Source: Bog-756 sp963734395 (GTDB lineage Bacteria > Actinomycetota > Acidimicrobiia > Acidimicrobiales > RAAP-2). From it: a stretch of 64,000 bases of DNA. Below the pieces are notes generated by a model, which was given only the letters and a program-made list of their open reading frames with translations, ran no database searches and was not told where the DNA came from. Numbering within the stretch: position 1 is the first letter of the stretch; every line of letters begins with the position of its first letter. The translations under genes were made by a program, and so were the position numbers. The stretch lies in the NCBI GenBank assembly GCA_963734395.1, contig CAVTGY010000003.1, forward strand, positions 496,001 through 560,000, read 5' to 3'. Shown one piece after another: positions 40,176-49,600 of this stretch.

Positions 40176-41562
40176 ATGGCAAAGACGGCCAGGCGACACC
40201 GGTGCATCGACTGTGGTTCGACCACCCCACGGTGGGCCGGTCGCTGCCCCTCGTGCGGGGAATGGAACACCCTGGTCGAGGAAGTGAAGCTCGGACCGCT
40301 GGTCCAAGCGGTGGATGCACTGGACCTCTCGGCCATGCCGGTGCCGCTGTCCTCGGTGGACGTGGCCGAGGCGGCCGCGGTGCCCACCGGACTGAGTGAG
40401 TTCGACCGAGTCCTGTCCGGTGGGCTGGTGCCCGGCTCGGTCACCTTGCTCGGCGGGGAACCGGGCATCGGCAAGTCGACCTTGTTGCTCCAGGTGCTGG
40501 CGGCCCGGGCCGCCGCCGGACACCGGGTCCTGTTGGTGTCGGCCGAGGAGTCCGCGCACCAGGTCCGACTGCGGGCCGAACGCCTGGGCCCGGTCCCGCC
40601 GGGCTTGCTCATCCTGTCGACCACCGACCTCGGCGCGGTCATCGCTGCGGTGATCGAGTCGGCGCCCGAACTGTTGGTGATCGACTCGATCCAGGCGGTG
40701 GCCATCGGGCCGGCCAATCTCGGCGAGCGACGGGTCACCGGGGTGCCGGGCAGCGTCAACCAGGTGCGGGAGTGCGCCGACCAACTGATCGGCTTGGCCA
40801 AGTCGCGCCGGGTGGCCACGGTGCTGGTCGGTCACGTGACCAAGGACGGCTCGCTGGCCGGACCCCGCACCCTCGAACACATGGTGGACACCGTGCTCAG
40901 CTTCGAAGGGGACCGCCACCACGCCCTCCGGCTCCTCCTGGCGGTCAAGCACCGGTTCGGGCCCACCGGGGAGCTCGGCCTGTTCGAGATGGGCGACCAG
41001 GGCCTCAACCGGGTCGACGACCCCGGCCGGCTCCTGCTCGGGGACCGGCTGGTCGGGGTTCCCGGCGGTGTGGTGCTTCCCGCGGTGCAGGGCCGCCGCA
41101 CCCTGGTGGTGGAGCTGCAGGCCCTGGTGACCCCCATGGGGCAGGCCCAGCCGAAGCGCTCGGCGATCGGCCTGGACAGCGGACGGCTGGTGATGATGCT
41201 GGCGGTCCTGGCCCGCTACGCGCACGTGCCGGTGGCCGTCGGTTGACGTGTTCGCGTCGGTGGCCGGGGGCATCCGGGTGACCGAGCCCGCCGCCGATCT
41301 GGCCGTGGCCCTCTCGGTGGCCTCGGCCGCCACCGGCGCCGTCCTCCCGCCCAACCTGGCCGTGGTGGGCGAGGTGGGCCTGGCCGGCGAGGTCCGGCAG
41401 GTGACCAATCTGCCCCGGCGGCTCGAGGAATCGGCGCGACTGGGTTTCGACCAGGTGGTGGTGCCGGCGTCGTCACCGCCCGGACCGGCGGGGCAGGAGC
41501 TGATCAGGGTGGACACGGTGGTCGACGCCATGACCCGGTTGGGGTGCCGACCTGATCGCTGA
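40176..41562 (+). CDS. radA: DNA repair protein RadA (one frame break)
   Basis: Branch-migration helicase-like ATPase in recombination. The N-terminal zinc finger CIDCG...CPSCGEWNT is intact, then Walker A GGEPGIGKSTLLLQ and Walker B LLVIDSIQAV. The RadA-specific KNRFG motif reads KHRFG (Asn to His, CAC 40950-40952). The C-terminal Lon-like domain is reached after a shift near 41235 (DVFASVAGGIRVTEPAADLA). ATG 40176 follows a short GGTGAG. Repaired length is about 460 residues. Followed by disA, the usual order. Confidence 0.93.
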
Positions 41563-41647
41563 GCACACCGGAGGCAGGGTCCGCCGTCGCCACCTCCCGC
41601 CGGCCGGGAGCAATGGGCTGTCGGGCCGGAACGATCTGACTGGCAGG

Positions 41648-41660
41648 TACCATTCGCCTG
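41648..41660 (+). promoter_or_regulatory. Possible promoter giving leaderless disA mRNA
   Basis: TACCAT (41648-41653) lies seven bases before the disA GTG (41660), the spacing expected when transcription starts at the first codon. No ribosome site precedes GTG. The -35 is not clear. Confidence 0.35.
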
Positions 41661-42752
41661 TGAACAGCCGCCAGAGCTCACCGATCAGTGAGGCTCTGGC
41701 CATGGTGGCACCCGGGCGGCCCCTGCGTGACGGACTGGATCGCATCCTCCGGGCCAAGCGGGGTGCCCTGGTGGTGATCGGGGACGGTCCCGGGGTGCTG
41801 TCCATCTGTTCGGGGGGCTTCCTCCTGGACGCCGAATTCAGCCCCCAACGTGTTTCCGAGCTGGCCAAGATGGACGGGGCCATCATCCTGGCGCCTGACG
41901 CCTCCCGCATCGCCCGGGCCAATGTCCACCTGATGCCCAAGGCGGTCATCCCCACCTCGGAGACGGGCACCCGGCACCGGACGGCCGAGCGGGTGGCCCG
42001 CTCGATCGACGTTCCCGTCCTGTCGGTGTCGGCGGCCATGTCGGTGATCGCCGTCTACCGCAACGACATCAAGCACACCATCCAGCCCACCGGCTGGCTG
42101 CACGACCGCACCGACCAGGCCCTGGCCACCATGCAACGGTTTCGGAACCGCTTCGATGTGGCCCTCGGCGGCCTTTCCATCCTGGAGGTCGAGGACACCG
42201 TGTCGGTGGGCGATGTGGTCGGCGTGGTGCAGGCGGCCGAAATGGTTCTGCGCATCGCCGAAGAGGTGGATGGCTACCTGGTCGAACTGGGGGAGGACGG
42301 CCGCCTGGTCGGACTGCAGTCCTCAGAGCTGATCGACGGCGTCGGTCCCGCTCTCCACCTGGTGGTGCGCGATTACTGCGGGCGTCTGCCGGGCAAGGGC
42401 GCCGACCGGCGGACCGTGGTCAATCAGGTGGTCGATGAGCTGGCCCACCTCGCCTCGGACGAGCTGCAGGACGCCAGTCGGGTGGCGGAGATCCTCGGGC
42501 TGCCGGAGTCGTTTCACGACGCCGAGTCGGGTATCGAGCCCCGTGGCTACCGGCTCCTCTACCGCCTGCCGCGGTTCTCCGACGCCATCATCGAGCGGAT
42601 CGTGGACCGATTCGTCAATCTCCAGCAGATCATGCGGGCGTCTCTCGGCGACTTGGAGACAGGTCGAAGGGGTCGGCCAGGCCAGGGCGCACTCGGTGAA
42701 GGACGGCCTGGCCCGCCTGGCCGAAGCCAGCATCTTCGAGCGCTACCAGTAG
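41660..42752 (+). CDS. disA: Diadenylate cyclase / DNA integrity scanning protein DisA (one frame break)
   Basis: Makes c-di-AMP and scans DNA for branched structures. The DAC domain has RGALVVIGDG, FLLDAEFSPQRVSELAKMDGAIIL (DGA motif) and the RHRTAER-type loop in GTRHRTAERVA. A long linker helix follows, then a C-terminal HhH domain (LEQVEGVGQARAHSVKDGLARLAEASIFERY) reached after a shift near 42655. GTG 41660 is the first start and TAG 42750-42752 the stop in the shifted frame. The unshifted frame would run on into carD, giving a false fusion. Confidence 0.93.
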
Positions 42753-42805
42753 GCAAACGCCCCGGGATCCGGGCCGGCGGCCGCCTGGGATCGGGTGTCG
42801 CCGCC

Positions 42806-42834
42806 TTGGGGACCTTGCCGCCACCGTGTATCAT
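42806..42834 (+). promoter_or_regulatory. Candidate sigma-A-type promoter for carD
   Basis: TTGGGG (42806-42811), 17-base spacer, TATCAT (42829-42834, five of six to TATAAT). It lies in the 137-base gap between disA and carD and would give a leader of about 50 bases. Confidence 0.55.
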
Positions 42835-42889
42835 GGCTTGCCCGCCTACGCGGTCCCGATGTCGCACACCAGCCCGGGATCAGCACGCC

Positions 42890-43381
42890 ATGCTTGGAGG
42901 CACGTTGTTCGACATCGGTGACAAGGTCGTCTATCCGCACCACGGCGCGGCAGTAGTCGAACGACGGGAGACCAAAGAGGCCTTCGGCAAGAAACAGGAG
43001 TACCTGGTGCTCCGCCTGGCCTACGGGGACCTGACCCTGATGGTCCCCGCGGACAACACCGACGGTGTCGGTCTGCGGGAAGTGATCAACGACGAAGAGG
43101 TCGAAGAGGTGTTCGCGGTGCTCCGGAAGAAGGAGGCCCGCATGCCCACCAACTGGTCGCGCCGGTACAAGAACCATTCGGAGAAACTGCGTTCGGGGGA
43201 CATCTACCAGGTCGCCGAAGTGGTCCGGAACCTCTCGATCCGCGACAAGGACAAGGGCCTGTCCGCGGGTGAGAAGCGCATGCTGCAGAGGGCTCGTCAG
43301 ATTCTGGTGTCGGAGCTGACCTTCGCTCTGGGAGTCGACGAGGAGACCGCCGAGGTTCGGCTCAACGAGGCGCTTCCCTGA
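42890..43381 (+). CDS. carD: CarD-family transcriptional regulator
   Basis: RNA-polymerase-binding factor that stabilises open complexes. The N-terminal Tudor-like RNAP-interaction domain starts FDIGDKVVYPHHGAAVVE; the C-terminal helical DNA-binding domain includes PTNWSRRYKNHSEKLRSGD and the conserved Trp. 163 residues from ATG 42890. TTG 42905, preceded by GGAGG at four bases and giving MFDIGDKVVYPHHG, matches family starts better and may be the true one. Intact. The stop TGA 43379-43381 overlaps the likely ispD start. Confidence 0.94.
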   Translation: MLGGTLFDIGDKVVYPHHGAAVVERRETKEAFGKKQEYLVLRLAYGDLTLMVPADNTDGVGLREVINDEEVEEVFAVLRKKEARMPTNWSRRYKNHSEKLRSGDIYQVAEVVRNLSIRDKDKGLSAGEKRMLQRARQILVSELTFALGVDEETAEVRLNEALP

Positions 43382-44100
43382 GCAGAACCGGGCCTGTCTG
43401 GGCCATCGTGGTGGCGGGCGGAGCGGGTCGCCGGTTCGGTGAGCGCAAACAGTTCGCTCGAGCTCGCCGGCCGGCCGGTGGCGGCGTGGTCGGTGGACGC
43501 CGCCCGTTCGGCGGCCGATGGCGTGGTGCTGGTGGTCCCCGGGCCCACTGCGCACCGACTCGTCCGGGGATGGACCCGGCGATGCCCACCCGGTGATGGC
43601 CGGCCCCGGCGTACCGGACACCGGAGCCGACCTGGTGGTGGCCGGAGGTGCCACCCGGGCGGACTCGGTGCGGGCCGGCCTGGCCGCGGTGCCCGACGAG
43701 GCCGACATCATCGTGGTCCACGACGCGGCCCGGCCCCTGGCCACGCCCTCGTTGTTCGCCGCGGTGGTCACCGCGGTCCGCACCGGGGGCGCCGATGCCG
43801 CCATTCCGGTCCTGCCGGTGGCGGACACCTTGAAGCGGGTGGAGGGTGCGACGGTGCGGTCCACGGTGGACAGGGACGGGTTGGTGGCCGTGCAGACCCC
43901 CCAGGCCTTTGTCGCCGCCACGTTGCGATCCGCACACCGGTCGGCCGGTCAAGCCACCGACGACGCTGTCGCTGGTGGAGGCGTGGGGCGCCACCGTGCG
44001 CACCGTGGCCGGTGAGCCCCACAATCTGAAGTTGACCCGGCCCGAGGATCTCCTGGTGGCCGAGGCGCTGATCGGCGTGATGGAAGGGACCAACCGGTGA
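43378..44100 (+). CDS. ispD: 2-C-methyl-D-erythritol 4-phosphate cytidylyltransferase (frame breaks)
   Basis: MEP pathway enzyme forming CDP-ME. The nucleotide-binding WAIVVAGGAGRRFG, LELAGRPVAAWSVDA, LVVAGGATRADSVRAGLAAV, IIVVHDAARPLATPSLF, LVAVQTPQAF and LKLTRPEDLLVAEALI are all present but lie in three frames, with changes near 43450, 43530 and 43965. In the frame of the first motif no ATG, GTG or TTG precedes it; the best candidate is CTG 43378, overlapping the carD TGA as CTGA. GTG 43408 would cut the motif. TGA 44098-44100 overlaps the ispF GTG. Confidence 0.92.
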
Positions 44101-44628
44101 ACGGCGGGCTGCCTTCCCTGCGGGTCGGCCAGGGAATCGACGTCCACCGCTTCTCGGACGACCCGGGGCGCCCGTTGATCCTGGGCGGGGTGGTCATCAC
44201 CGGCGAGGGTGCCCGGGGTCTCGACGGGTACAGCGACGCCGACGCCGTCGCCCATGCCATCGCCGACGCGGTGCTCGGCGCGGCCGGCCTCGGGGACATC
44301 GGTCGTTGGGCGCCGGATACCGATCCGCGGTGGCGTGGAGCCGACAGCATGGCGTTGCTGGCGCAGATGACCGAACTGGCCCGCGGCGCCGGATGGTCGG
44401 TGGTCAACGCCGACTGCACGGTGATGGCCGAGCGAGCCCACGACTGGCGCCGTTCGTCGGCCAGATGGCCGAGCGACTCACCGGGGTGCTGGCGCCCCGG
44501 TCAACGTCAAGGCGACCACCGCGGAGGGGCTCGGAGCCCTGGGACGGGCCGAAGGGATCGCCTGCAACGCGGTCGTGCTCCTGTCCTCAGCGGGTCATTC
44601 CGACAGCGATCCGGACCGCGCCGGCTGA
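44097..44628 (+). CDS. ispF: 2-C-methyl-D-erythritol 2,4-cyclodiphosphate synthase (frame breaks)
   Basis: MEP pathway enzyme closing the cyclodiphosphate. Zinc and substrate motifs are RVGQGIDVHRF (DxH), LILGGVVI, LDGYSDADAVAHAIADAVLGA and GDIGRWAPDTDPRW, then VNADCTVMAERP. Changes near 44430-44445 and 44500 join RLAPFVGQMAERLTGVL and VNVKATTAEGLGALGR. GTG 44097 overlaps the ispD stop; TGA 44626-44628 overlaps the rlmB ATG. Length about 175 residues, slightly longer than the usual 160. Confidence 0.93.
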
Positions 44629-45579
44629 TGGGGCCGGCTCGCCGGGTGGACAGGAGTGGCGACCGGGGGGGCCGGCGAGGTGGCGCGCCGGGGTCGAGGG
44701 GAGGGTCGAAGGGCGCCGGGTCGCGGAATGCGGCCCCGCGAGCGTCGAGAAGGCACCCGGGGAGGGAGGGGGGCCACCACCACCTCGACCCGGACCGACC
44801 AACGGGGCCGTCGGGGCGCCGAGGCCCTCGGGCTGGGCGGCGAGCAGGTCGAAGGTCGTCATGCCGTGCGCGAGTTGCTGGTTGCCGACCGGCGGCCGGT
44901 GCGGTCGGTGTTGATGGCCGAGGGCATGGACGCCGTCTCCCATCTTGGACCAGATCGAGTCATTGGCCGCGGCTCGGCGGGTGCGGGTCGACCACGTCTC
45001 CCGGCGTCGGATCGAAACGCTGGCGCGCACCGACGCCGCCCAGGGCGTGGTGGCCTTGGCCCGGCCTGTCGAGGCCGTATCGCTCGAGTCGATGTGCGAG
45101 CCGAACCCCAGGGGGAGGGTGCCGTTTCTCCTGGTGTTGGACGGGATCACCGATCCCCACAACCTGGGGGCCCTGCTGCGAAGCGCCGAGTGCGCGGGGG
45201 TAACCGGCATCGTCCTTCCTCGACACCGGTCGGCCCATCTCTCGCCCACCGTGGCCAAGGCGGCGGCCGGGGCCATCGAGTACCTGCCCATGGCCCTGGT
45301 GCCCGGCATCCCCGCGGCCCTGCAGCGCTTGGCCACGGTGGGCGTGTGGACGGTGGGCCTGGTCGGCGAGTCGCCCGACTCCTTCTATCGAGCTGGCGGT
45401 GGGCGACCAGCCGGTGGCCCTGGTCCTCGGAGCAGAGGGCGCCGGCCTGGCCACCCTGACCAGGAAGCGGTGCGACGCGCTGGCCTCGATCCCCCAGCAC
45501 GGTTCGCTCGTCGTCCCTCAACGTGTCCACTGCGGGAGCCATCGCCTGCTTCGACGTGGCCCGTCGGCGGTCGGGATGA
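44628..45579 (+). CDS. rlmB: 23S rRNA (guanosine-2'-O-)-methyltransferase RlmB / TrmH-family (frame breaks)
   Basis: SPOUT methyltransferase for 23S rRNA. ATG 44628 overlaps the ispF stop and opens a Gly/Arg/Ser-rich basic extension of about 70 residues, as in actinobacterial RlmB. Then GGEQVEGRHAVRELLVA, FLLVLDGITDPHNLGALLRSAECAGV, VAKAAAGAIEYLPMALV, VALVLGAEGAGL and the SLNVSTAGAIACFDVARRR knot signature. Frame changes occur near 44810, 44945, 45390 and 45510. TGA 45577-45579. In many actinobacteria cysS lies between ispF and rlmB; it is absent here. Confidence 0.9.
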
Positions 45580-45607
45580 TCGACTCGTCCAATCGAAGGA
45601 GCTGACC

Positions 45608-46984
45608 GTGCCCGAACACGCCGAGGTGATCGTCCTGGGAATGGGGCCGGGGGGTGAGGACGCGGCCGAGCGTCTGGCCGACGCCGGTCTCGATGTGGTG
45701 GGGATCGACGCCGAGCTGGTCGGGGGCGAGTGTCCCTACTGGGGGTGCATCCCCTCCAAGATGATGATCCGGGCCGCCGATCTGCTGGCCGAAGCGGGGC
45801 GGGTCACCTCGATGGCCGGTGGGGCCACCGTGTCCCCCGACTGGACGCCGGTGGCCCGCCGCATCCGCGAGGAGGCGACCGACGACTGGGACGACACGGT
45901 GGCGGTCGAGCGCTTCGAGGAGAAGGGGGGCCGGCTGGTGCGGGGATGGGGACGCCTGGAGGGGCCGGGCCGGGTGGCGGTCGGCGACCGGGTCATCGAG
46001 GCCAGCCGCGCCGTGGTCATCGGCATCGGGACCCGCTCGTGGACCCCCCCGGTGCCCGGTCTCTCCGACACCCCCTACTGGACCAATCGGCAGGCCATCG
46101 AGACCGAAGAGGTACCCTCCTCGTTGGCGGTGCTCGGTGGAGGGGCCATCGGGGTCGAACTGGCCCAGGTCTTCCGTCGCTTCGGCAGCGAGGTGACCGT
46201 GCTCGAGGCGGGTCCGTCGTTGGTGGGACCCGAAGAGCCCGAAGCCGGCCGGCTGCTGGCCGAGATCTTCGAGTCCGAAGGCATCGCCGTGGTCACCAAC
46301 GCGACCGTCGAGTCGGTGCACCACCACGGGGCCCGGTTCTCCGTGGCGCTGGGGGGTGACGCCGGGTCACCGGTGGTGGCCGAACGACTGTTGGTGGCCA
46401 CCGGGCGCCGGGCCGATCTCGCCCGGCTCAACGTGGCCGCTCTCGGACTCGACGACTCGGCCCGGGCGCTGCCGGTGGACGACCACATGCGGGTGCAGGG
46501 TGTGCCGGGGGTCTGGGCGCTCGGCGACGTGACCGGCAAGGGGGCGTTCACCCACATGTCGATGTACCAGGCGGACATCGTGGTCAACGACATCCTCGGC
46601 CGCGAAGTCGTCCCGGCCGACTACCGCGCCGTCCCCCGGGTCACCTTCACCGATCCGGAGATCGGATCGGTGGGCCTGAGCGAGCGCGAGGCCCGCCACC
46701 AGGGCCTGGCGGTGCGGGTGGGAATGGCGCAGATCCCGGTGTCGGCCCGTGGGTGGATCCACAAGGCCGGAAACCAGGGGTTCATCAAGCTGGTCGAGGA
46801 CGCCGAGCGGGGAGTGCTGGTCGGGGCCACGTCGGTGGGGCCGTGGGGTGGCGAGGTTCTGGGTCTGCTCACCCTGGCCGTCTACGCCGAGGTGCCCACC
46901 GTCGACCTCCGCCACATGATCTACGCCTATCCGACCTTCCACCGGGCCATCGAGCGGGCGGTCAAGGACCTCCTCGGGGAGTAG
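45608..46984 (+). CDS. Pyridine nucleotide-disulfide oxidoreductase (Lpd/mycothione-reductase-like)
   Basis: 458-residue FAD/NAD(P) flavoprotein, intact. GTG 45608 follows AAGGAG at seven bases. FAD motif VIVLGMGPGGEDAAERLADAG, redox-active disulfide in GGECPYWGCIPSKMMIR (CxxxxC), NAD(P) motif LAVLGGGAIGVELAQVFRRFG, VWALGDVTGKGAFTHMS, and the dimerisation domain with YPTFHRAIERAV. The usual HPxxxE base pair at the end is altered to YP-F-HRAIE, so whether the substrate is lipoamide, mycothione or a metal is open. Directly downstream of rlmB and convergent with egtD. Confidence 0.88.
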   Translation: MPEHAEVIVLGMGPGGEDAAERLADAGLDVVGIDAELVGGECPYWGCIPSKMMIRAADLLAEAGRVTSMAGGATVSPDWTPVARRIREEATDDWDDTVAVERFEEKGGRLVRGWGRLEGPGRVAVGDRVIEASRAVVIGIGTRSWTPPVPGLSDTPYWTNRQAIETEEVPSSLAVLGGGAIGVELAQVFRRFGSEVTVLEAGPSLVGPEEPEAGRLLAEIFESEGIAVVTNATVESVHHHGARFSVALGGDAGSPVVAERLLVATGRRADLARLNVAALGLDDSARALPVDDHMRVQGVPGVWALGDVTGKGAFTHMSMYQADIVVNDILGREVVPADYRAVPRVTFTDPEIGSVGLSEREARHQGLAVRVGMAQIPVSARGWIHKAGNQGFIKLVEDAERGVLVGATSVGPWGGEVLGLLTLAVYAEVPTVDLRHMIYAYPTFHRAIERAVKDLLGE

Positions 46985-46999
46985 ACCGCAGGCCCGGGG

Positions 47000-47984
47000 T
47001 CAGCGTGAGGGCCTGACCATGGTCAACAGGAACTCGTCGCCGGCGGAGGCCCACGCCGACTCGACGACGAACCCGCAGTCGCTGAACTCCTCCTCGAGGC
47101 CCTGGGGCGAGAACTTGGTGCTTATCTCGGTGAGCATCTCCTCACCGAAGCGGAAGTCCAGATCGAGTCCCAGGTCGGCGACCGGTTATCCGTTGGTCGT
47201 CGACGGAGCGCAGCCACATCTCGATGCGTTGGGCGCTCTCGTTCCACCGGGCCACATGTTCGAACCGCTCGGGGTCGAAGTCCGCTCCGAGCTCGCGATT
47301 GAGCACGTGGAGCACATTGCGGTTGAACTCGGCGGTCACCCCGGCGGAGTCGTCATATGCGTTTACCAGCTGGGCACGATCCTTGACCAGGTCGGTACCG
47401 AGCAGCAGCCGGTCCTCGGTGGCCATCACCTTGCCCAGTCCGATCAGGAAGTCGCGGCGTTGTCCGGGATCGAGATTGCCGATGGTGCCCCCGAGGAACG
47501 CGAACAGTCGCCGTCCGTCGGTTGGTAGGAGATCGAGGTGGCGGTGGAAGTCCCCGACCACCGCGGAGACCGCGAGGCCGGGGTATTCCTCCGACAGCGC
47601 GGTGGCCGCTTCCCACAGGGTCGTCTCGTTGACATCGAGGGGTACGAACCGCACCAGGTTCCCCGAGGCCTGCATGGCGTCGAGGAGCACCCGCGACTTG
47701 TCGCAGGTCCCGGCACCCAGTTCGACCAGGGTGTCGGCTCCGGACCCTTCGGCGATGTCCTTGGCATGAGCGTCGAGGATCGAGCGCTCCGACCGGGTCG
47801 GGTAGTACTCGGGGAGCCGGGTGATGGCGTCGAACAGGGTGCAGCCCCGATCGTCGTAGAAATAGACCGGGGGGATGCTCCTGGGCCGGGCGCAGAGCCC
47901 GGTGCGGACGTCCTGCTCCATGGCCACCCGCAGGTCACGGTCGGACAGATGGACGTCGATGGTGGGGGGGACGACGGAGGTCAT
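47000..47984 (-). CDS. egtD: L-histidine N-alpha-methyltransferase (one frame break)
   Basis: Trimethylates histidine to hercynine in ergothioneine synthesis. Signatures are YFYDDRGCTLFDAITRLPEYY, PTRSERSIL, the SAM motif LVELGAGTCDKSRVLLDAM, VPLDVNETTL, FAFLGGTIGNLDPGQR and EFNRNVLHVLNRELGADFD. A frame change near 47185 joins GEEMLTEISTKFSPQGLEEE and the end MVRPSR with TGA (tca on + at 47000-47002). Start ATG 47984; repaired length is about 327 residues, normal. Same strand as and 68 bases downstream of egtB. Confidence 0.93.
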
Positions 47985-48051
47985 TGGTGGTTTCGGTTTC
48001 CTTTGGCGCGGCGATCCGTTGGCTGTGTTCGGAGCTGGATCAACACCTGGA

Positions 48052-49308
48052 TCAACAGTTCCGGGCCAGCCGCAGCCCGGCGAAGGCCCACCGAGCGGAG
48101 GGGGGGAAGAAGTTGCGATACGAGGGGCGAATGTGGTCGGGCGGGGTCACGCACGACCCGCCCCGCAGCACGTACTGATTGACCATGAATTTCCCGTTGT
48201 ACTCGCCGACCGCGCCGGGCGCGGGGACGAAGCCGGGGTACGGGCTGTAGGCCGAGGACGTCCACTGCCAGACATTGCCGAATGGGGTGGCACCTGCGTC
48301 GGCCGAGACCGGGGTGGGGTGCAGCCTGGTCTGGTCGAGAAAGTGACCCTGCACCGGTCGCCCGCTCGCGGCCACCTCCCATTCGGCCTCGGTGGGGAGC
48401 CTGGCTCCGGCCCAGTGGGCGTAGGCATCTGCTTCGTAGTAGCTGAGGTGGCACACCGGCTGGGCCGGGTTGACCGGCAAGGGGCCTCCCAGGGTGAATT
48501 CCTGCCAGCCGCCATCGACGGGCAGCCAGTAGATCGGGCACTCCCACTGCTCGGCCTGCACCGTCGCCCACCCGTCCGACAACCACAGCTCGGGTCGCCG
48601 ATACCCCCCGTCGTCGATGAATGCCAGCCATTCGCCACCGGTGACCACCTGGTCGGCCAGGGCGAACGCGCCGTGGCACACCCGGTGCCGGGGCAGCTCG
48701 TTGTCGAAGCAGAACCCCGGGCCGGTGTATCCGATCTCGTGGGTGCCCTCCGGATGCTCGGTCCAGGTGCTGGCGGGCGACGGCGTGGGCGCGGGCAGTC
48801 GAACCGCGTCATAGGCCGGGAGCAGCGGATTGATCGACAGGACGTGTTTGATGTCCATCAGCAGCAGCTCCTGGTGCTGTTGCTCGTGCTGGATTCCGAG
48901 CTCGACCAGCGCCGCCACCGCCGGAGAGGTGGGGCCCTCGAGCAGGGTGGCCATCGAGTCGTCCACGTAGGCCCGGTACTCGGCGATCGATTCGATTCCG
49001 GGCCGCGACAACAAACCCCGGTCGTTGCGCGGGTGCCTGGCGCCTACGCCCTCGTAGTAGGAGTTGAACAGGTATCCGTAGTCCGGGTGGAAGGGCCGGT
49101 AACCCAGGAGACTGGGGATGAGCAGGAAGGTCTCGAAGAACCAGGTGGTGTGGGCCCGGTGCCATTTGGTCGGGCTCACATCCGGCATGGACTGGACGGT
49201 CTGATCCTCGGCGGACAGGGGGGAGGCCAACGACTCGGTGAGCGACCGGGTGGCGAAGAACCGGTCGGTGAGCGTCAGGTCCCCCACGGTGATCAGCAGA
49301 TCCGTCAT
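48052..49308 (-). CDS. egtB: Ergothioneine synthase EgtB (hercynine sulfoxide synthase)
   Basis: Non-haem iron sulfoxide synthase, 418 residues, intact. DinB-like part with iron ligands in KWHRAHTTWFFE and ELGIQHEQQHQELLLMDIKH, then the FGE-sulfatase-like domain with GGEWLAFIDDGGYRRPELWL, RLPTEAEWEVAA, GNVWQWTSSAYSPYPGF and VLRGGSC, RPSYRNFFPP. YYEGVGARHPRNDRGLLSRP is typical of EgtB outside mycobacteria, some of which use free cysteine; no egtA or egtC is nearby, in agreement (inference). Start ATG 49308 follows GGGAGGAG at six bases. With egtD it forms a two-gene unit. Confidence 0.95.
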   Translation of the reverse strand: MTDLLITVGDLTLTDRFFATRSLTESLASPLSAEDQTVQSMPDVSPTKWHRAHTTWFFETFLLIPSLLGYRPFHPDYGYLFNSYYEGVGARHPRNDRGLLSRPGIESIAEYRAYVDDSMATLLEGPTSPAVAALVELGIQHEQQHQELLLMDIKHVLSINPLLPAYDAVRLPAPTPSPASTWTEHPEGTHEIGYTGPGFCFDNELPRHRVCHGAFALADQVVTGGEWLAFIDDGGYRRPELWLSDGWATVQAEQWECPIYWLPVDGGWQEFTLGGPLPVNPAQPVCHLSYYEADAYAHWAGARLPTEAEWEVAASGRPVQGHFLDQTRLHPTPVSADAGATPFGNVWQWTSSAYSPYPGFVPAPGAVGEYNGKFMVNQYVLRGGSCVTPPDHIRPSYRNFFPPSARWAFAGLRLARNC

Positions 49309-49450
49309 ACCCGCTCCTCCCGTGCTGCGTGGAGATCGTAGTGACGACCGCTCCCCCCGGTCCCGGCGCGCCGTCGCCGACAGAACTTACCCGGAAGTCC
49401 CCGATCATGAGCGCGCGGCCGGGGTCGCTCATCAGGCGTAGCCGGGGTAC

Positions 49451-49483
49451 CGGGTAGGTGTCACCGTGGCTGACACCTACCCG
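49451..49483. terminator. Perfect 13-bp hairpin between egtB and SDR operon
   Basis: CGGGTAGGTGTCA / TGACACCTACCCG with a seven-base loop CCGTGGC. It lies downstream of the P450-SDR genes (stop at 49601, minus strand) and 143 bases upstream of egtB. Best read as the terminator of the P450-SDR transcript, but a role as an operator for egtB is possible. The remaining 49309-49600 holds nothing else I can support. Confidence 0.6.
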
Positions 49484-49600
49484 ATCCGACGGTCAGCGAA
49501 ACCAGTTGGGCGCAGGTCCGAGGGCGTGGCCGAGGTGGGATTCTTCATCGTCCCAGGTCGCGGCGCCGGATCGATGGTGACGTCGGCCCCGGCCGACCGC

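Noticed and set aside
39474..41246. Frame joining the secreted repeat protein to RadA
   Set aside because: The secreted protein ends at TGA 40036-40038 in another frame, a hairpin terminator follows, and RadA has a clear ATG at 40176.
41660..43381. Apparent DisA-CarD fusion
   Set aside because: The DisA HhH end lies in another frame and stops at 42752; a promoter-like sequence and a CarD start follow. The fusion is an artefact of a frame change near 42655.
44945..46984. Frame joining RlmB to the flavoprotein oxidoreductase
   Set aside because: RlmB's knot signature ends at TGA 45577-45579 in another frame; the oxidoreductase has its own GTG with a good ribosome site.
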